NCBI RefSeq assembly: GCF_000143415.4
Contig: NW_003314298.1
Span: 1,311,025 to 1,375,024 of the forward strand
Direction of reading: 5' to 3'
Origin: Selaginella moellendorffii
Lineage: Eukaryota; Streptophyta; Lycopodiopsida; Selaginellales; Selaginellaceae
Length of the DNA stretch: 64,000 nucleotides
Shown in pieces: positions 32,581-44,622 of this stretch (position 1 is the first letter of the stretch; each line of letters starts with the position of its first letter). The notes under the pieces were generated by a model, which was not told where the DNA came from, did not search any database, and saw only the letters and a program-made list of their open reading frames with translations. The translations under genes were made by a program, and so were the position numbers.

Positions 32581-33097
32581 ATTTACCCATGTATTTGATC
32601 TCTCTCCCTTTAACCCAATTGAAAAAGGAACAATTATTTTTTTTATAAAAAAGTCTTTAATAGATATCTTATCTCTATTTTTCCTCTAAGGTTTTAACAA
32701 TCCATAGTGATAGTATATGTAAATATCATGCCATAATTATATACAACTTTGTGAGTTTGTGAGAATATTTTGATATTTTAAATATTCTTTATGGAGATCT
32801 AAGACTTTGTTAAGATATTAACATATCATACCACATAGTACCTCTATATCATTCCACTCACAAAAATTCTTCATCCCTCTTATTTTTCAAAATTGCTCTT
32901 GTTTTTTGTCATGCCCACTACAAACTCAGTATAAGTTGTATTTTGAAATATTACTCATGACTTAGATCCTTAGTCTTGATCACCTCCTGGAAATATAGGA
33001 AAATACAAAATCTATTATCTATACAAGGAATTATAAAAAAAAATAGTTGATATGGATTGCATTATAAGTAATTTCCATTTATAATAATTGAAAACAT

Positions 33098-35404
33098 GCT
33101 ATGAGGTCCAAATGTACAGCTGCAATGCCATATACTAATATTAGTATAGTGGGATTTTGGTAGCTGTCGGATTAATTTCAATTTGACCCACTTGCTCTTG
33201 TATATAAATTAGGGTTTTTGAGCTAATTGATATGCATATTTTTTGTATTCCCTTTTTATATTCCTTGCACTCACATTGTTGGAGGTGAGAGGCACCTTTG
33301 ATTGTCCCTGAGGAGTGCTTAGATTTAGGATATTAGTTTTGCATTATCTAAATCTAATTTTTTCCATTTCCTTTCTTTAGTTTTTTCCTTTTGAGATTTT
33401 GGTTTAGATCGAGCTTTTTCATTGTCTAAATCTCCTTTTCCTTTTAGTTTTTTTTCATTTCATTTCTTTTACTTAGTCAAATATGTCTAAACGGATCAAA
33501 CTGAGAATGTCATGGCCAACACTTTGTCAATATCTTGTAGAATTTGTACAAGCACTTGCTCCAACCACCCTTGACAATGTCCTTCACTTAGCATCTCCAC
33601 TTTCTATGAAAGATGGTTTTGTTCCAATAGAGGTTGATGCTGTTGCTACTCGCATTCAAGGATAAGGGTGAGGACGTGGTCGTGGCTGTGATATTCACTA
33701 CTAGGCATGTGATGAAGTTGGTCACACTTATCAGCGTTATAGGCATTTTCCGGATTGGCAAACTCTATTTCCTGGGTGGAGACTTTAGTGTCAACAATGT
33801 CTTATTAGTGCTGTTATAGTGGAAGGTCTGGCCACTAAGATATGGGAAATGAGGAGTTGTGTGAGTAATGGAGAGACCTTACACAAATAAGTCAGTAACC
33901 CTTCCATCTTTCTTTCGCGAGTATCATTAAGAGGTTCATTCGACACAAGTTCATGTAGTGTTTACTTTCCAAGCTTGTTTTTGTAGCAAGAGGTCTTCTA
34001 TTATTCTCTCTATGTTAGTTGATATAGGTTTGAATTTATCTTCTATTGCTCAATCTATTGCTACGCTTAATTTGTTACCACATGTTGCCATCTACATTTA
34101 TGTCATGCGGTAGAGCCAATTTTCATTCTTTATGACAATAATAGTACACATGCATGTGCACGGGATGAAATGGACCTAGTTGTGCATGTAGGCAATCTCA
34201 AGCTATCATTGCAGGTGGTGCTAAGTCAAGCTGAAGCGGTCGAAGTGTGTGTTTGGATCCAAGAACATGACTTATCTTGGGTACCATATTTCTTGTGAGG
34301 GTTTGCAAGTTGATTCTGACAAACTTGTGGCTGTTTTAAAGTTCCATACTCCAAAGTGTATGAATAATATGCAACACTTCTTGGGCAAGGTGCAATATCT
34401 CAGTCGTTTTGTAGATTATCTTTCTGATTGCATTACATTGTTGTGAATATTGCTAAAGTCATCAACATCATCTTTCATTTGGCCTCCGGATTGTAAACGG
34501 GCGTTCATGGATGTCAAAAAGCTATTGATAACTCCTCTAGTTTTGGCATATCTTGACTACACTCAACCTTTCATTTTGCATGTGGAGATGTGTTGATGCA
34601 AGAGAGCCCGAGTATGCCTGGTCAACACCATCCCATTATGTATATAAGCCATACATTACAACTAATAGAGGTGAACTACTCCATGATAGAGAAGAAGTGT
34701 TTAGTAGCAGTTTGATGTTTCGAGAAACTTCATGCATATCTATATGGTTCTCGGACGTTACTAAAAGGTGATTATGTTGCTGTTACTTCATTATTGAAAT
34801 AAAAGAACTTAGTTGGTTGTACTTCTCGGTGAGCTTTGAAGCTTCAGATATATAATTTTGATGTTGTTCATTGCCCATGGAGTTTTATGGATGATGCTAA
34901 TGTCTTTTCTCAAGCTCCTCTTCCTTCTTCATTCTCTTCTCATGTTTTTATGAGCCTGTTGTTCCAGCATCTAGATTTTCTAGACAAGAATTCTATGTTG
35001 TCAGCAGTTGTTGTACTTGACGTTCAATGTCCACAAAGTGCAGAGCAAGATCTACATTCTCTTAGCAAGGTTCGCAAGGTTAAAAAAATTGTGCCATGGA
35101 TTTGAAGGCTTTAAGATGGGTTTAAGAATCCTACATCACTTGCTAATGACATGCCATTCCGGCATTTACATTCTCAATATCGCCTTGAAGACAGCCTTTT
35201 TTATTTTGTGGAGATGGATCCTGATGATCATTTACAGCTGGTAGTGCCTTCAATCTTTATTCCATAATTTCTTCATGATTATCATGATTCTCCTGTTCTA
35301 AGTGGGTATATGGGACATCATTATATGACTGAAAAGTTGCACAGGTGTTTCTATTGGCCAGAGATGTGACATAATATTATACAGAGCAGATTTTTTCAGA
35401 TAAT
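33098..35404 (+). mobile_element. decayed Ty3/gypsy element (proximal copy)
   Basis: Fragments in pol order: end of gag (SKRIKLRMSWPTLCQYLVEF, 33,483-33,665), protease site decayed to VDIG (about 34,015), RT C-terminal part (TYLGYHISCEGLQVDSDKL, 34,249-34,440), RNase H start (LDYTQPFILHVE, about 34,550) and integrase zinc-binding region ending FYWPEM (about 35,350). Most of RT and the integrase core are missing. About 515 bp of gag present in the distal copy (58,497-59,010) is deleted here. Confidence 0.75.
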
Positions 35405-35916
35405 TGTATCGCATGTGGTTTTTACCCTTTATCCTATGGTGATTTACCATAGGATACCACCACAAAGCGGAACCTAAACCCTCTTTATGCCATGTGATAG
35501 ATGCCACATGTCCAAAGGAACGTGGTGTGGAACCTGAGGTTCAGGGCCTTGGGCCATTGAACAAAGGAACGATGCCAAACTCCCAAGCATGGAGCCAAGG
35601 AGTGACGGAACCAAACCACAGAGCAACTCCCGAGCATACAGCCTAAGGAGAAAAGGGACAGGAGCCCGGAGTGACTTGGAACAGTCCTGGAGCAACCAGC
35701 ATCCTAATGCCAGGACTAGCATGCAAAACGGAGCAAAACGGAGCCAAACGGTGTTTGGCGCTATTTCGGCATACCGGTGGCCTAATGTGAGGACATGGGT
35801 ACTCCACCAGCTAGCATGGAATGGAACTTGGGCTTAGACCCAAGCCAGACGTAGAACAAGGACAGGCACGCAAGCGGGAGCTAGACTATACCTCAGGTTG
35901 GTCGGCCATGCCCGAC

Positions 35917-38263
35917 CATAGTTGCAGCTAGACATGCAAACGTTCAAACGCGTCCACGTTTAAATGCTGTTTAAAACGTTTTTTTCAGGACAATCAAACG
36001 TTTACATGTTAAAGCCTAAAATGATTAAGAAAACACTAATATTTACTAAATACATTTTAATCTGATATTAAGTTTATAAAACCCAACCGATAAAACAAAT
36101 GAAAGAAGAAGCCATTTTAGTCGTCTTCCGATTCTGAATCATCTTCCATTCCTTCATCGATGCTAAACTCATCAGTAGCCTGATTTGGTTCAAACCTTCA
36201 CTCTCCAGCTTCTGAACAACCCACAAGTTTGTATGAATGTAAACCAGCTTCTCAGCACTTTTGGGAAGCAAGCGGGACCTGCGCTTTGTTTGTATCAAGC
36301 TCCATGAGCTCCAATTCCTCTCACATGGAGAAGTGCAAACAACTTGGCTTAAAATCTGGAGAGCCATGCGACATAGATCAGGCATCTCTAAACCAAAAGA
36401 ACTCCACCAGGTTACTAGAAACTTTCTGGTCTCTCGATCCTTGGCAACAGGTAACCTCATTTGCCGTCCAAGCTGTTGCCGAAACCTCTCAAACTATGCC
36501 TGCAATCTCAGCTGCAAGTCCAGATCACCTCTGCTATAAACATGCATGTACTCCAACCAGTTCCCGCGTGCCTCATTGTCCAGCTTGTCGTTCTCTGGGT
36601 TATCCCCCAGAAACAGAGGATGAAGAGCAAAAGCAGCTCCATGAATGACATTGTGCATTTGATACCACCTTGCCTCCTTCAGACCGTGTGATTCAAGTAG
36701 GAAATCCTTGATTTGTCCCACTTCCTCATGTGCATAAATTCTGTTTCGAGCTCCCTCGTCCATCTTCTCAATCAGCCGATCAACAGCTTCAAAGATGAGG
36801 CCTGAAGTCGCCCCCTCCCGATCAGCGAGTCGAAGAACTCGAAGTAAAGGTTCGAGCAAAATTAACAAATTCTCACACCGCTCCCAGAACGAGTCATTGA
36901 GAACACGAGATCGCAGCTCCAGGCCCTCCAGCTTCTTAGACCAGTCAAGTCGCTCCCATTCTTGGCTCACCACCATTCTTCGAAGCTCAGAGAGATTCGT
37001 GGTCTCCAGAAGCTGAGACATCACGAGAAAAATATAAGCAAACCTCGTGGTCACAGGCTTTATCAGGTCCCGTTTGTAGAAAGTTCTATAAAGAGCTAGA
37101 ACCCGTGGCTTTGAGGTGATGAAGGTAACTATCTTCGCACAGCCATCGACAAAAGGCTGCACCCAAGATAGAGCTCCAATATCTTCGAACAGCAAGTCCA
37201 TAACATGGCAAATGCAGCGAACGTGTACAATCTGTGGAAACTCCTGCTGCAAAAGCTCCCCCATGACCACGCAGTTGCTTGCATTGTCTGTCACCACCTG
37301 CACAACGTTTTCCGCACCAACCTCGGCAATCACTTGTTTCAGCTGCTCAAACAACCATGCTCCGGTTTTCTTCGCATTCTTGCTGTCCACAGCCTTCAGG
37401 AAAATTGAGCCTCTCACAGAACTGACCATGAAGTTGAGAAGAGACCTCTTCTTGATATCAGACCAGCCATCCGTGACAATGGTACAACCATATGTCCTCC
37501 AACTTAGCCGCACATCTTCAAGCCGCTTCTGAACGTTGTTGTATATTCGTTGTAGCTCAGTTGTCCGCAACTTCTCATATCCCATGAGGTTGTCAATCGC
37601 TGGATGCCCCACTTTTGCGGCAACTTTTAGCATTCTCTTCAAGTTGTCTCTTCGAATTGTGTTGAAGGAGATGTTCTCGGCAAAGAAGAACTCTGCAACA
37701 GCATCATCCAGTGCCTCAGCCGAAGCAGTATCAAAAAATGTCACCAAATTTCCATCCAAGGATCTACATTTCGTTGCTCTGCTTGTCCCAGCATTGGACC
37801 AGTTCTCCGTGCTTGCCACCATAGATTCTGCTGGCCCCCCTGAACCCTGTGCGGCTTGCTGCAGTAGATGCCCATCATCAGCATCTGCTGGGTCTGCTAG
37901 CTTGAAATCGAAAAAACTGCTGCGAGCTTTTTTAAGAACTTCATAAGGGATCTCCCTCATTGCCTTGCACGTTTTCACACCTCTTGCCTGACTCCAGCGA
38001 GATGTGCTCGCACTCGCTCTGCTCCCCCAGTGTGAATCTCATGACAATACTTACATGTCCAGTGCCGCTCTGCTCGTATCACATGCTTCCAGCTCCAGCA
38101 TTCGCAGCGTCCTCCAATTCCTGACATGACCCTAAAGAAACCCTAAAGAAACTCTTGTCTCTTTTCGCAAATAGTGCAAACGCATTGGGAGTTTAAAATG
38201 GCGTTTTTTAACGCGTTTAAAACGTTACGTTTTTTTAGTTTCATACATTTTCTGGCAACTATG
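35917..38263 (-). mobile_element. hAT transposon (DUF659 type), proximal copy
   Basis: 2,347 bp with terminal inverted repeats beginning CATAGTTGC. It is flanked by the 8-bp duplication TGCCCGAC (35,909-35,916) and TGCTCGAC (38,264-38,271, one change). The empty site is present in the LTR-X at about 20,830 (TATGCCTGACCTACCC). Subterminal regions contain AACGTTT/AAACGTT words. The length, target duplication and transposase all fit hAT. Confidence 0.9.
36074..38127 (-). pseudogene. hAT transposase (BED finger, DUF659, hAT dimerisation), proximal copy
   Basis: Read from 38,127 down: a BED-type zinc finger region (WHWTCKYCHE in the sister copy), then a 1-nt deletion near 37,988 that shifts frame. 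A long open part follows at 37,978-36,494, with the catalytic-core signature CTIVTDGWSDIKKRSLLNF, VVTDNASNC and HVRCICHVMDLL. A TAG at 36,496-36,494 interrupts, and the hAT C-terminal dimerisation region follows in the same frame (WWSSFGLEMPDL, CERNWSSWSLIQTKRR, 36,460-36,200). A deletion of about 94 bp near 36,190 cuts the end compared with the distal copy. Not active as it stands. Confidence 0.88.
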
Positions 38264-38902
38264 TGCTCGACTTACCCACTATCCCTACTATACATTTGGA
38301 ACCCCCCACAGCCCCCCCCCCTCAAGTAACACACGCTTTGGACTTTCACCCCAAACTTCCCTTAGTATCAGGAGTTAGTCTCTAGGACAAGCTTGAAACT
38401 TACTAAATATGGAATGTCCTTAGATTGTGAATTTGGACACGGGACGAACACCATTGTGTTCAGGCCGATCTTTACATTTCGTAGATATGCCAAATGAGCA
38501 AATCTGGACACTTTCCATAAATAGCATTTGGGACCGAAATGAGACCAACACAAGGGGCATGATAGCGAGGGTGTTTGGTAGACACGGTAAGCTATCATCG
38601 AGCAATATTGAGGGACCAAGCTCAATATCACAGGGGTTCCCAACACTAGCAAGTGCAAGTTAACATCATGAGTTTCTCATCACCGTGTCAAGTTTGCTTG
38701 ACAAATGACAACTTAGGATTTCCTTCCTTAGTGCCCTTCCGGTCTAAGTGCACATGTGATGACCAGTTTGTCAACTAGCTTAGGCGGAGACTGATAACGA
38801 GTCTAGCAATACCAACCTCCTGCCGTTGTGGCAGTAAGGAAAAAATATCCAAAAGGGCAAGCCGACGGGTAACTTTCGATACCCGAAGTCACATTCGCGA
38901 CA

Positions 38903-39885
38903 CTCTCCCCCCTTAGGGAAGATCGACATTCTCGTCGATACATACTTGAGTCTAGAATACCGCCAAGGAAACAACTCTAGAAAAAGTTCACAATACTCAC
39001 ACTATGTGAGAAGTGCACCAACTTAAATGAGTTAGGGGTAACCTCTTTGTCTAACGCAGATGCACTACCATTTGCACGAATGTCCATTATGCTATGCTTA
39101 TATTGGTACCTTGGTTCCTAAGAAGTTTGCCCATAAGGTGTTGGAGAAAGGGTTATAGTATTCATTTGTTATGACTTGTCGGTTGATTTATTAATATTTG
39201 GAGTAGATTTTTGGATGGAGAAAGTGTGTAGTTAGGGCATTGACATCACTAACACTTGTGTTAATGGAAGTGGCATTGTTATTTCAAGTGATGAGGAATT
39301 TCCTTGGATCTTGATTTTCCATGTCATTTTTCTTGTTAGTGTTTTGGCTTCACATTGGATCTTGAAAGTGATTGAACAAAAGTGTGAGTGCAATGTGGAT
39401 ATCCGAAGATGTGGTCTTCATGATCAAGCCTTGGATGTTCATTTTGCACTTTGCGGATGTCAGTGTTAGATATCGGTTAGACGGGCAAAGATGTTCGATG
39501 CTTAAGCATATTATGGGTCATGAGAATTTGTGTTGAGGTGAACCTATGTGAAGTTGTTAGTAGGAAGAAGTTGGTTGAGTCTTGAAAGTTTGCAATCCTG
39601 GACTAAGAGTCATTCTTTCTCTAGGATGGAAATTTTTCCATAAATTTTCTTAGGCTTTTCCAATGGCTGATCTGTCGGTCACTTTGCTCGAAAACCATTC
39701 CGTTTTCGTAAGACAGTACAAACTAGTGAAAGGGTTAGAGTTGACTTTGGTTGGCTTAGACCTTAGTAAATAGTTTGTATGATGCAGCCCGGAAGTTATC
39801 TGTTGGCCTGTCCTTTCGGATATTCTTTCCTTACTACCACGACAGCAGGAGGTCGGTATTGCTGGGCTCGTTATCAGTCTCTACC
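38903..39885. mobile_element. fragments of LTR-X elements
   Basis: 38,903-39,070 is purine-tract and internal sequence as at 21,454-21,640 (minus). 39,090-39,480 matches 17,400-17,800 (plus). 39,795-39,885 is a piece of LTR-X in plus orientation. No coding sequence is recognised. Confidence 0.55.
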
Positions 39886-39888
39886 TTA

Positions 39889-40558
39889 TCTCTCTCCCCT
39901 TAAGCCAACTGGAAAAGGGGCAATTGCTTGATGAGAGTGGCTATTTTATCCCCATTTATCCTTATCTCTCTCCCCTTAAGCCAACTGGAAAAGGGGCAAT
40001 TACTTGGTGAGAGAGCTCTTAGTGGCTATTTTATCCCCATTTATCCCCCAAGGTTTCAAGGATCCACGGTGACAGTATATCTAAATCTCATCCCATGATC
40101 ACATGCACTACACTGAGATGTCAATGTCCTCATTGACTATTGACTAACAACCCCTATTGAGCCAATTACCAGCTATTCCATGTGAGGCAATTAGTCATCC
40201 ACCCGTACCGCAGTCCCACGGTGGATACCTTCGTCTATAGATACTCCACAGAAGAAGAAGGATGTATGCATGGATGCCCAATATGTATGATTTCAAATTT
40301 AGGGGTAGAAATATACTTTGCTCAAGGGTATATTATATTTTTAGGTAGCCACTAATCAATGGGAATCGAACCCGTGCCATTTGCTCTGATACCAACTATA
40401 GCACACTTTATCTCTCTCCCCTTAAACCAACTGGAAAAGGGGCAATTGCTTGATGAGAGAGCCCTTAGTGGCTATTTTATCCCCATTTATCCCCCAAGGT
40501 TCCAAGGATCCATGGTGACAGTATATCCAAATCTCATCCCATGATCACATGCGCTACA
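39889..40558 (-). mobile_element. TRIM retrotransposon, best-preserved copy
   Basis: LTRs of about 160 bp at about 39,961-40,112 and 40,396-40,558 (on the minus strand starting TGTAG(C/T)GCATGTGATCATGG). The primer-site complement GCTCTGATACCA at 40,383-40,394 is an exact match to TGGTATCAGAGC of initiator tRNA-Met. Internal region is about 270 bp and non-coding. The left LTR has an extra 72-bp partial duplication (39,889-39,960). Confidence 0.8.
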
Positions 40559-40559
40559 A

Positions 40560-42288
40560 TAATGGTCATACATTTATGGCTGAGACATCCAAAGGAATGA
40601 TCGCAAAGTACGTGAACACTTAGTATTCAAATTGGGATGGTTATTTGCCATCTTTTCGGTATGCATATGTTATAGGGGTGCAGAGTTATGTTGGTGTTTC
40701 ACCATATAAACTCTTATATAGTCATGATCCAATATTACTAACAGAGCTGGGTTTACTTTCACGATTGTTATGAGCTGTCGATGCTAGGTTGTGGGATCAA
40801 TATTTAACAAGCATTTTTCCACTTGTCCAAGTAGAATTTGTCAAACATTTAAGTTGCATACAAATGAGACAACAACAGTGCTACAACTCCCATCATTGTC
40901 CACTTATGGAGGACAAAGTGGATGACTTAGTGTTAGTTTGTTTTCCTTATCTTTAGTACGTGGTTTATTTAAAGGGTTCCTTGCTTAGTGGAAAGAATCG
41001 TAATGGGTGTTGTGGCAAGTTAAACCACAAATTTATGAGGTTCAATATAACATCCAACAAGCCGATCCTCTAGAAATTGTGCATGTGCAACCATTGAAAC
41101 GTTTTGTACAAACGGATCATCCATTTGGGATTGAATCTAGTCCATCCATTCTTGTATAGAAGTAAAGGTTTAAACCCTAATGAATATACTTATTCATTGG
41201 AAGAGTTGAAAGACATTGCAATTTGTCATTAAAAGATATAGCTTTTTGGCAATGCTTTACTCTAGTATTTTTATTTTTATTTCTTCATTTTATTTTAGAT
41301 CTAAATCTGTATTAATTTTTTGCAAGATCTAGAATTTTAACTATTGTTGTGTTTAGATTTACTCTTTCTTTTAATCTTTATTGCATTATCTTCTTCTACT
41401 ATGCCACACTATCATCAATTAAAGAGTGTGTCATTTGAAGCTATTAATGTTGTTTTGTTAGATTGAACTTTTGGTGTTATAGAGTATCATTATATTAGTG
41501 CTACACCTATATAGTCTCCAACTTCCATAGGATAAGATTACACAACTTATTTTGTTTTCGTTATTCTACCATTTTTCATTGATATGGAGCAAGCTATAGA
41601 TGATGCAGTTTGGTTGTTGGAAAATATTTGAGGATCAAGTTTACAGAAAGATGATACTTACAAGCTTAAATAAATTTCAGATTGTGATGAAGAATTTGAT
41701 TATTATAGAGATAGCTTTAGAGATGAGTTAAAGATTTTATGGCGTAAGCGTTAATCCTTCAATTTGCCATCTAATATTTTCTCTTTACCTTTTATTTTGT
41801 CCCAACCTTTTCTTATTTCTTAGCTTGAGCCACCTTCTCATATTCCTAGTGTTTCTTCCCTATTTGCAATATTTTGTTTTCCTAACACGTCGATTATTTA
41901 TGACTTTTATGATTTTCATTCTCAATTAGTGTTGAATTGAGTGTTTTTTGTCCTCCTAATATTGATCTAGATATTGAGTATTCCCATGTTTCAATGGTTG
42001 AGTCACTTTTGGCTAGAATTTCAAATTACATCCCCACTTTTTAATGTTGTTGACAGAATTATCGATGAGTAGGTATAGTTCTTTTGCTTTGGTTTAAAAT
42101 TATGGCTTTGAGGTTTATTTAAGCATTTGGTAGTTGTATATAAAGTTGCAATTAGTTCGTTAGGATTTTGCAATCAATTGATGCTTATGCTATATTTTTA
42201 GGTCTTATTTCAGTCGTAATTCAGAATGAGCAAAAGTTCACTTGATCCATATGCAATAAAGATTAAATGGATGCCACTATATGGATTT
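40560..42288 (+). mobile_element. decayed gypsy integrase C-terminal region and 3' sequence
   Basis: Near 40,700-40,930, readings such as SPYKLLYSHDPILLTEL, LWDQYLTSIFPLVQVEF and MEDKVDDLVL match the C-terminal part of Ty3-type integrases, with stops and frameshifts. The following AT-rich 1.2 kb recurs in reverse at 23.5-24.5 kb. No intact frame. Confidence 0.55.
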
Positions 42289-42662
42289 ATGATGATTTAG
42301 GTCTAGTCATGAATAATTGATTGACCTTTATTTGTCTTAGCCACTTTTAACAAGAATTCAAAGAAATCTTTGCTAATTTATATGATTATTAATAAAATAT
42401 TACTGGCAGATAATCATCTAGTTAAAGTCAAATAATTTATCAAAATAATGGCTCATAAAATTTTGTAATTATTTAAACATAAAAATCTCATAAATTAAGA
42501 GTCATTGCATATAATAGCCCTTCAAATTATATTAAATTTAGATCATCTAAATTGTAACACAAAACCACTAAAAATAATATACACAAAAATAATATCATTA
42601 TCCTGAACTGCTGTCTAGGTATATTATAATCCGGCCGAATAGAATATTTGCAGTCCGTGGAG

Positions 42663-42670
42663 TATATAAA
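42663..42670 (+). promoter_or_regulatory. TATA box of unit 3
   Basis: TATATAAA in the shared promoter context; 5' exon ATG at 42,785. Confidence 0.5.
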
Positions 42671-43523
42671 TCCAAGACGGCGCTAGGGCATTTCTTTGGG
42701 GGCCTCTGGCGGTTGAGCTCGGGAGGATTGCTTGCCTGTGTGCCCGCTTCTTCCTTCTAACTATTTCTCTCGCTTGTGGCGTAGATGGAGCTGGATCTGG
42801 ATGGCGCCCATGGTGAGTGATCGCATCTCTCCTTTGCTTGCTTGATTGTTTTGCTGTGGAGCTTGGTTTTGGTTGCTTGGGTGCTTTCTTTCTCCTCTTT
42901 GCCGCAAGAAGGCGAAGAGCTCGACTAGATTTCCCACGCCTCCAGCAGCCCACCGGACAAAGTCCGGCCCGACCTGGGGACATCCTGGCTCGGGCGTTTT
43001 CCTTTGGAGGCGGCGCCTCCAAATGGGACTCGTGGGTAATTTGCAAGAGGGGGCTGCCGCGCTGGTGGAGGTACTCGGCGAGCGCCTCTACTAGGCTACT
43101 GTGGCGGCCTCCACAAATTCCTTAATTCTAAAGAAGCACACACCACCTTTCGCGAGGTGGTCACTTTTCTTAATTTCTACGAGTCTGAATTTGAAGAAAA
43201 CGCTCTGCTCGTGAGTGAAACTTGACTTTTCGTTTTCTTCAAAGAGAGCAAAAATATACGAAGAAAGGTAGTAAATTCCAAGCAACTCCATAACTCCAAG
43301 ATGGAATTACAATGTAAAGGAGAATGAAATCCATGCAAGGCTGTAGGCTTTCAAACCTGGTGCTGCGAAGCTTCAGACACAAGCGGCGGCCTCGGCGCCA
43401 ACAAGTCTTCCCATCGCAGGTGAGCTCTCGATCTCTATTTCTCTCGCTCGATCGAGAATGCATGCCCTTGCATGCGCGATTTCTTCTCACGCCATGTCTT
43501 GCAGCTCGCCTTGTCTGGTTCCA

Positions 43524-44622
43524 ATGGCTGTCATCGCCAACGTTTGCGGGACTCCCATGAGGAGCGCTCTCATTCCCAGCCATGAGATCCATCTCGCCAA
43601 GCCAATCAAGGTCTCTATTTCGGTGAGGAGCGGCAAGGTACCAGCGATTGCGATGACTGCCGCAGCTGAGTATCGATCGCTTTGTTTTCTTTTCTTCTTT
43701 CATGAAAGCTTGGATTCTTTTTTCTTTCTTTGCATGCACAGGGAGCGTCGCGAAGCAAGACAGCAGCAAGACTTCGCAGATCATGCACTGGCTCTACCGA
43801 GAAGATCGAGATGTTTAAGTCGCTCGAGAGCTGGGCGGAGGAATCCATCCTTCCATTCCTCCGGCCGGTGGAGAAATGCTGGCAGCCCCAGGACTATCTC
43901 CCGGAGCCATCCTCGGAGAGCTTCTATGACGAGGTCCTTGAGCTGAGGGAGCGAGCCGAGAGCTTGCGCTTCTGCCTCGTCGGGGACATGACCACCGAGG
44001 AAGCGCTGCCAACTTACTTGACGATGCTCAACACTCTCGATGGCACCCGCGACGAGACCGGTGCGAGCCCGAGTCTGTGGGCAGTGTGGAGGCGTGCCTG
44101 GACTGCCGAGGAGAATCGCCATGGTGATGTGCTCAACAAGTATCTCTACCGCACTGGACGAGTCGACATGAAGCAAATCGAGAAGACGATCCAGTACTTG
44201 ATCGGTTCTGGAATGGTAAAGAGCCAGAGTTTCTTCTTTCTCGGGAACTCAAAAGTTCGGGTTTTCCATCTTTGCAGGATCCCCAGACCGAGAACAATCC
44301 ATATCTCGGGTTCATCTACACGTCCTTCCAGGAGCGAGCCACTGCCATCTCTCACGGCAACACTGCTCGCCACGCCAGGAGCACGGAGACCACCCTCGCG
44401 ACTGTTTGCGGCCTCATCGCAGCCGACGAGAAGCGGCACGAGAATGCTTACACCAGGATCGTGTTTGAGCACTTCTCTTTAGTGGCACAGAGGACGGGAG
44501 TGTAAACTGCCAACGATTACGCAGGAACTCTGGAGCACTTGGTCAAGAGATGGAACGTCAAGTCCATCACTGGACTGTCTGCTCGCGCGCAAAAGGCCCA
44601 GGATTTCGTGTGTGGTCTCTAG
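43524..44622 (+). pseudogene. plastid acyl-ACP desaturase, unit 3 copy with transit-peptide exon
   Basis: The only copy with a full first exon: MAVIANVCGTPMRSALIPSH, then VSISVRSG, ending MTAAAE (43,524 to about 43,670), rich in Ser/Arg and poor in acidic residues like a plastid transit peptide. Intron 1 follows (GTATCG...GCACAG). Exon 2 has two 2-nt deletions near its start, but is then open through EENRHG to QYLIGSGM, with a 62-nt intron 2. Exon 3 begins with the expected DPQTENNPY and keeps DEKRHE, but about 65 codons after YTRIV are deleted, and the end stops at VCGL(stop) near 44,622. It shows the ancestral exon layout best. Confidence 0.85.

Larger units (their letters stand above)
28002..33097 (+). 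repeat. repeat unit 2 (phosphatase-desaturase unit)
   Basis: Begins sharply at TCATACCACATAGTACC, the same point where unit 6 begins behind unit 5 (53,030). Homology with unit 6 is very high at an offset of about 25,030. Order: AT-rich head, TATA box at 28,992, 5' exon at 29,118, phosphatase-desaturase fusion pseudogene, tail with inverted repeat and TRIM, then a partial next head (32,826-33,097). Confidence 0.85.
35405..38902 (-). mobile_element. LTR-X (minus orientation) interrupted by a hAT element
   Basis: TGTATCGCATGTGG at the left and ATTCGCGACA at the right; about 1,143 bp without the hAT and its target duplication. It has inserted in the integrase zinc-binding region of the gypsy remnant. 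A purine tract on the minus strand follows at 38,903-38,920. Confidence 0.78.

Noticed and set aside
28002-33097. Calling the units Helitrons outright
   Set aside because: There is a TC start and terminal hairpin, but no CTRR end and no Rep/helicase gene, and other unit borders (7,183; 42,289) do not fit; kept only as a hypothesis.
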